Of a stretch of 64,000 nucleotides of DNA, positions 58,800 to 64,000 are shown piece after piece. Origin of the DNA: Gonocerus acuteangulatus (taxonomy: Eukaryota > Arthropoda > Insecta > Hemiptera > Coreidae); NCBI GenBank assembly GCA_946811695.1, contig OX328123.1, forward strand, positions 32,119,873 to 32,183,872. The letters are read 5' to 3'. The position numbers and the translations under genes are program-made. Positions within the stretch are counted from its first letter, which is position 1. Every line of letters starts with the position of its first letter. The notes below the pieces were generated by a model. The model was not told the origin of the DNA, ran no database searches, and worked only from the letters and a program-made list of their open reading frames with translations.

Positions 58800-59560
58800 T
58801 CACTGCACTTGTCGCTCATTAATAACATTTTTGTCATGTACTCCCACAAGTTTTCGATGAGCTGAAGCAGCATTTTCTAATCATCGAATTCCCAAAGCAT
58901 AACTTGGCGTGAGTGGTTTCTTGGGATATCCATTTCAAATGAAATTTCAGCACAGAATAAATAAGTTTCACCAACCAAAACCTGATACATAGATGTGTAT
59001 TTAATGTTATTGCATAAACAAAAATAAATTGAAAAGGAGGGAACATAAACAGACAGAATATTTGTGGGATGACCTGATATTCCGACACGTTGAATCCAAA
59101 TCCTTGGTCCGTTTGGCACGTACATCCTCACAATTTCGAATAAATTGCAAAAACGTGAAAAATCTCAAACACTGCGCGTTTTGTAATTGAAACAAATTTT
59201 ATGGATCTGTCTGGATCAAGTAAGATTTTTATGAAGTTCAATTCCCTGAATCGAAATCCTAAGTTTATTAGACCCTTAATCCTTTCCAAATGTATTTAAA
59301 AGCCTTAAACCCCTCCACCTACCAACAAACATCACTGTTAGGCGTTTTCTTGTTTGAGAACTTGTGGATATTCGAGATACGCCAACAGGCAGTTTATCCG
59401 AGAGGTATCATCCTGAAGTCCTAGTGTATAAAGAGATAGGCTGCTGATTGTGGTGTTTATACCAGCCAGAAGGCGTGTATAAAGAGGGTGCATGGCTTCT
59501 TCTCCTAGGGTCTTCCCACGCGGCTTGTGGAGTGGGGTAGTTCTAGCAAGGAAACGAATA
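58800..59560. other. Unassigned stretch
   Basis: Several overlapping minus-strand frames (58834-59195) without recognisable domains. Nothing further supported. Confidence 0.35.
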
Positions 59561-59566
59561 GTATCA

Positions 59567-59643
59567 TACACACACACACACACATACATATTTATATATA
59601 TAAATACACACACACACAAATATATATATATATATATATATAT
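59567..59643. repeat. (CA)n/(TA)n compound microsatellite
   Basis: Two CA arrays separated by ATACATATTTATATATA, then about 22 bp of TA. Confidence 0.85.
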
Positions 59644-59645
59644 AC

Positions 59646-59812
59646 AACAATGTTTTGAAATATTTAACCATTTTCAACAAGAAGACAACGTGCTTTACAG
59701 GAGAGAAATATTGGAATCTTTTTACAATACTGTTATTAAATATGCAATGAATTATTATAATACTGATGCTCAATATATTAACCATCAATATTCACATACA
59801 AAAATAGGCTAA
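59646..59812 (+). other. Unrecognised 55-codon frame
   Basis: QQCFEIFNHFQQEDNVLYRR then EILESFYNTVIKYAMNYYN, ending in a stop after HTKIG. Composition is protein-like but no family was recognised. It directly follows a microsatellite and could be a transposase piece. Confidence 0.2.
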
Positions 59813-59929
59813 AAAAATATTTGTATAGATTTTTATTATTTGATAGCTTATGAAAGTAATATTATTTTTATTCTTTAATAGAAACAGTTTTGATTTTTAT
59901 TGAAAAATGTAAAATTAAATCTCAAAAAG

Positions 59930-60600
59930 AAGATTTTAGGCGCCCCAACAGGAAACTGACATTATCCTAAGCGGAAATTGCTCCTTCGCCTTCCCTCTAG
60001 GAAAAGAGTTTTACAAATACGTTTCTCAGTTTCTTACCTTGTTTTTCTAAAATACTCATTTTACTGTTATATGCAATAAAAAACTGTCAATTAAAAAGTA
60101 AGGCCAATAGTCTTAAAAAATGTTCAAAAGAACGAAACCAACAGATTTAGGGACTTAATTCTCGGATTGACAGCGTCCCATCGAAAATTACTTCAGAACC
60201 TTTTTTTTTAGTTAATTACGTTTTTTGTTGTAAGTACGCTTTCGAATGGTCACCTTCCACTTGCCACGATTTTCCAACAGTTGTCGAGATTTAAGAAAAT
60301 ATACGAAGATTCCAAAACTTTTCATGTATGTTAATAATTTTTTTTTTTCTAGTACTTCCTTCACTCCAAAATATCTTCGTTTAGACGAATATCGAACGCC
60401 TGGAATAATGTAGAACTAAATCAATCGTTTCTTTGTTTTAAGAAATATAATTGTACCATGAAATGCAATCAAAAAATAAAAACCTGAGGAAAACAATCCC
60501 ATAGAACCGTTTAGAGGACCTAAACCAACATTTTCGAAGTTGTAAGCATTTATTTCTGTGACTGAGATCGACCCATCGGGCATTACTTCCGTACAGGTTT
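59930..60600 (+). mobile_element. Family A relative, decayed
   Basis: Contains AGGAAACTGACATTATCCTA, TGGTCACCTTCCACTTGCCA and two copies of the ATTTCTCGGATTGACAGCG-type phrase, as in the 2560-3180 part of copy 1. The ends are not visible. Confidence 0.5.
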
Positions 60601-61889
60601 TGTAGCGAATTTAGTTAGCTGCCTCTTTGCTCTATATGCTAGCGCTCTTGTGCTATAGAGATCTCGCAGCATAATATCTTTTCGATTTCAATGACCCCCA
60701 GTTTCTGATTCCATTAGACCAGCACATACATCCCAATGTCTTACATTTACAAGAGTTGAAGATGTTTGGGAATGAACTATTTCTAGGTTTTGCAGGTTCT
60801 TCCTCAAAAGTTCGCCTGTAACCGTACGAAGCTCCTAAAAAGCATCCCGTAATGCAAATCTAGTACCCACTCTTCATCTATAGTGAGTTTGTTCAGACCT
60901 TTCGCACATATAGTTTCCAACATCATGTCTGTTTTCTAGCTCTTTGGAATGCGAGCCGGATTCCTAGATCGATGTTGAACCCTTTCTGGGACTTGCTTAT
61001 ACAATTTCGTTCCCATACAGTCTATAGTGGCCTGGCGTCCACCCAGGGTTTTACGCATAACATTTAATCTATTATATTTAGTGTTTAATCATTTCTGAAA
61101 GCGCAGACAGCGGACTGGAAATCAACTAACCGCGCAATACTTGCGGCTTTTATGTTTGAACGGGCTTGGAGTGCCAGTAGAATTGTTTTGATTTAGGTTT
61201 CAAATTTTTGATCCATTTCTCTAGCCGTTTTGAAATTGCAACCAGGCGTGGGTCTGTTTAGAATCTATATTTAACATTATATTTTTACAGGCTATGTTAA
61301 ATTTGAAATCAGGAATTATTATGGACGAATAATGGAATGAAAGGTTTTTCTCGATAAATAAAATTGCTTTATTGGTATTCCATGGGGTGAATGAAAACAC
61401 GTGATTGTACGATTGTAAAAATATAAGGAGACACCATCCCATTTTATAAGTAGAACAATAGAAGTCCTTTTCCTTTAGAGAAAACTATCAATTTCCTATT
61501 ATAATGACTTTAAGCCGCGAATTGCATGTAGATAGCGCTGATGTATTCCAGCCGTGACTTTCCCACCTCGCTGTTTCTACCTCTTTGAAGGAGAGAGCGA
61601 CGGTGGCTCTATCTCTGTGGCATATATACCAACTAATCTACATCTGCGGGAGATGACAACTAGATAGACCTCAAGGGCTTAATTCACTTTGATGGGAAGT
61701 TTTTTTTTCATTTTTTTTTTTTTTATGAGTTCCTTGAGAAAATCACTTTCTCTTCAATATTAAATGAGTGCCTCTGAACCTCGTATATTGTCTAGCACAC
61801 ACTCGGGAGAGAAATTTATTAATCATCTGATTATAGTAATCCTAAATAAACTTGTTAATATCTATTGTTTATCGGGCACTCGTGTAAAC

Positions 61890-61893
<4 letters not shown>
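60600..61893. other. Unassigned stretch
   Basis: 60640-61080 is less AT-rich, and minus-strand frames (for example LETICAKGLNKLTIDEEWVL) hint at a broken coding region of unknown type. Nothing else was recognised. Confidence 0.3.

Positions 61894-61982
<89 letters not shown>
61894..61982. repeat. Poly(T) tract, 89 bp
   Basis: Longest homopolymer in the window. It may be the poly(A) tail of a minus-strand retroelement whose body was almost entirely lost, since only about 80 bp separate it from the next T run at 62064. Confidence 0.9.
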
Positions 61983-61987
<5 letters not shown>

Positions 61988-62063
61988 ATACGCTATAACT
62001 TACATGTGTGTATGTACACTTCATGACTATCTGAATAGCGAATATTTTCGTTTTCAACGATTC

Positions 62064-62502
62064 TTTTTTTTTTTTTTATAATTTATTTATGAGCACCCCG
62101 CATTGACAGCGTTTCGCCCAGGTACACATATAAAATAAAAATACATAACAACAACAAAATAGTTACAATATTACATAATTACAAATCCAATTACATTATT
62201 GTGTGTTTTAATCTAATTATACAATTAACTTTGTGAATAACATACAGCTAAAAGTAAAGTTAACTAGTAAAAATCAATACATTTTTAAGAAAAACTTATA
62301 ATTATAAAGGAAACGAAGAAAATAGTTCCTATGTACAATATGACTATATATAATCGCAACAGTTTCTATTTACAATATAGGTTCTATGCATAATATGACA
62401 ACATACATAAGAACAATAGCCCCATGTACAATCAATAGGAAGGATCCTATGTAAAATAATTATGAATAAATGAATAAATCACGTCATGAGTGATGTTTAT
62501 AA

Positions 62503-62538
<36 letters not shown>

Positions 62539-62672
62539 TTCAACGGCGATGTTAAAAGCATAGTTTGGGTCGTCTAGACAATCAAAGACAATGAATTAAG
62601 AAAATTAAGTGGTTGTTGTAATACATACTACACCCACATGTTGACTATTTGAGGAGTTTGGTCTGGGGTTTG
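62064..62672 (-). mobile_element. LINE 3' UTR and poly(A) tail
   Basis: It follows the LINE stop codon on the minus strand. 62064-62079 is a T run on the plus strand, that is an A tail, preceded by ATAAATAAATTAT. An A run on the plus strand at 62508-62536 is internal and opposite in sense, so the 3' UTR may be chimeric. Confidence 0.5.
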
Positions 62673-63998
62673 TTAAATTTTGTTAAAAATATTGTTGTCT
62701 TTAAGAAAGGAAAGTATAGCGTTGATATGGTGACTGCTATCACGGAGTAGTTCGTTCATGTCTCGTGGAATTTCCAAGTCTTGTCTCAAATTACAGTCTG
62801 TCAGTATATGTTGAACTGTGAGGTCTTTGTTACAGATTTGGCACAGTGGTTTATCAGACTTTGTCATAAGGTATTCATGAGTTATACGTGTGTGGCCTAT
62901 CCTTAGTCTGGCTAACACTACTTCTTCTCGCCTTGAATCCCTGTATGACGAAGCCCAGTCGCTTACGGTCTGTTTAATTTGTCGAAGTTTGTTTTCTGTT
63001 ATGCTCGACCAGTTAAGTTGCCATTTGTCTTTTATGTCGTTTTTATTTTGCCGTGAAACTTCTTTGTGGTACAATTTAAGTTGACCATAAGTTGGTTCCT
63101 CCGTCACAAGTTTTGCTTGTAAGTCAGCAGCCGTGCTTTGTCCTAAGTCTTTGTGTCCTGGCAGCCACCATAGTGTGATGTGCTTTCCAAATGTATGTAA
63201 TTTGTGAATTTGCTCTATAATTTCTATGCATGTGGGATGTGTTGTGTACATGTTCTGTAAGCACTGGAGTGAACTCAAAGAGTCGCTACAGATGATTACA
63301 TGTGGCTGGTGGGTTAATGGGACGTTCTGTAGTGCAAGAAGGATAGCACGGAGCTCGGCTTCTAATATGCTAGAATATGGTGGTAGCTTTAAACGGAAGA
63401 CGCTATCTTGGATTATAGCTGCAGATCCGACACCATTTGGCGTTTTGGACCCATCAGTGTAAAATGTTTGGCAATTTTTGTGTTTTGTAATAAATGCTTT
63501 AAAGTATTCTGTGTATAATATTGTACTGGCTGGATTTGTCTTTTTGAATTTTGTGAGTGTTAAATCTATATTATAATTTTGAGTTATCCAAGGTGTTAGT
63601 GTAAGTTTGTGTGTAATAATGTTTGGATTGCTAAGACCAAACTCCTCTTTCACTCTACGATATCTTATTATGAACGGTCGAATGTGGCCTTCTCTGCGTT
63701 CATAACCGTCAGCATGAGGGTTGTCTAGTATGTCACTTATACAAGAGGTATAGGGATACGAAATAATTTTATTATAAAATTTACTTATGAGCATAGCTCT
63801 CCTAATGTGCAATGGAGGTTCTGCTGATTCAGCATACAAACTTACTGAGGGGCTTGACCTAAAGGCACCAAGGGCTAGTCGAATTGCAGTGTTGTGTATA
63901 GGGTTTAGCATGTTCAGTGTACTGGGTTTGGCAGACGAGTATGCTACACATCCATAGTCCAGGAGTGATCTGGTATAGGATCGGTAGACGCTTAGCAT
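62673..63998 (-). CDS. LINE ORF2 C-terminal part: RT thumb, RNase H, zinc knuckle (partial)
   Basis: 441 codons open to the window edge. The start (YRSYTRSLLDYGCVAYSSAK, AIRLALGAFRSSPSVSLYAE) is the end of a non-LTR reverse transcriptase. RNase H follows, with all four acidic positions visible: FYTDGSKT, EAELRAILLAL, ICSDSLSSLQ and a final Asp in AADLQAK after the WWLPGH motif. The tail has LARLRIGHTRITHEYLM and the knuckle CQICNKDLTVQHILTDC, ending IFNKI. RNase H places it among I/Jockey-group LINEs. No stop or frameshift is seen, so the copy may be young. The endonuclease and RT palm lie beyond 64000. Confidence 0.85.
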   Translation of the reverse strand: MLSVYRSYTRSLLDYGCVAYSSAKPSTLNMLNPIHNTAIRLALGAFRSSPSVSLYAESAEPPLHIRRAMLISKFYNKIISYPYTSCISDILDNPHADGYERREGHIRPFIIRYRRVKEEFGLSNPNIITHKLTLTPWITQNYNIDLTLTKFKKTNPASTILYTEYFKAFITKHKNCQTFYTDGSKTPNGVGSAAIIQDSVFRLKLPPYSSILEAELRAILLALQNVPLTHQPHVIICSDSLSSLQCLQNMYTTHPTCIEIIEQIHKLHTFGKHITLWWLPGHKDLGQSTAADLQAKLVTEEPTYGQLKLYHKEVSRQNKNDIKDKWQLNWSSITENKLRQIKQTVSDWASSYRDSRREEVVLARLRIGHTRITHEYLMTKSDKPLCQICNKDLTVQHILTDCNLRQDLEIPRDMNELLRDSSHHINAILSFLKDNNIFNKI

Positions 63999-64000
63999 TA

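Overview
This window is AT-rich animal nuclear DNA, most likely from an arthropod. That inference rests on spliced genes with long introns and on the mix of transposons: hAT, Tc1/mariner-like, piggyBac-like, Harbinger, Helitron/Helentron-like, Penelope-like, LINEs and two tRNA-related SINE families. The species cannot be fixed from sequence alone. There is no bacterial, operon-like or CRISPR content.

Two host genes can be supported by joining exons in phase. (1) On the plus strand, five exons (6420-6606, 7651-7838, 9693-9738, 38074-38143, 46665-46767) join into one open frame of 198 codons. It encodes most of the N-terminal two thirds of a DH (Dbl homology) domain of a Rho guanine-nucleotide exchange factor. 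Both the 5' and the 3' parts of this gene lie outside the window or were not recognised. Its third intron is about 28.3 kb. (2) Inside that intron, on the minus strand, lies a complete five-exon gene (22371 down to 15942). It encodes about 1017 residues: eight candidate C2H2 fingers of the U1/JAZ type, then a Cid1-type nucleotidyltransferase core with three visible Asp residues and a PAP-associated domain. It is a terminal nucleotidyltransferase (TUTase or non-canonical poly(A) polymerase) with an unusual architecture.

Nearly everything else is mobile DNA, much of it nested. 1-6.1 kb: Helentron-like families B and A, a TIR element and Helitron fragments. 6.4-9.7 kb: DH exons with a hAT remnant between them. 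10-15.7 kb: a SINE with a perfect 15-bp target duplication, a three-level nest (hAT element in a TA-flanked fold-back in an old B element), a piggyBac-like MITE and other fold-backs. 15.9-22.4 kb: the nested nucleotidyltransferase gene. 22.6-28.1 kb: Helitron debris and a 3.5-kb hAT with an 8-bp target duplication that holds a fold-back element with about 420-bp arms. 28-34 kb: palindromic MITEs and one family B copy inserted into another. 34.5-38 kb: family A, long (TA)n tracts, two perfect palindromes, and a SINE plus LINE pile-up 30 nt from a splice acceptor. 38.5-46.7 kb: family A copies, a Harbinger transposase remnant split by 65 T, and a CpG-rich hAT-like element. 47-53 kb: a Helitron, a Penelope-like GIY-YIG ORF and a LINE pseudogene. 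54-64 kb: long-TIR element, family B, mariner remnant, an 89-T tract and the 3' part of an RNase H-bearing LINE that runs off the right edge.

The most distinctive structural signal is a pair of non-autonomous element families (A and B). They share one plan: a 5' CGCAGGA(A/G)CTGC block, a short subterminal inverted repeat, a (TA)n tract and a 3' hairpin ending in GCTAAAA. The 5' repeat and the 3' hairpin have changed together within each family. This is the DINE-1/Helentron layout, and the self-insertion at 31.5-33.9 kb gives the element ends.
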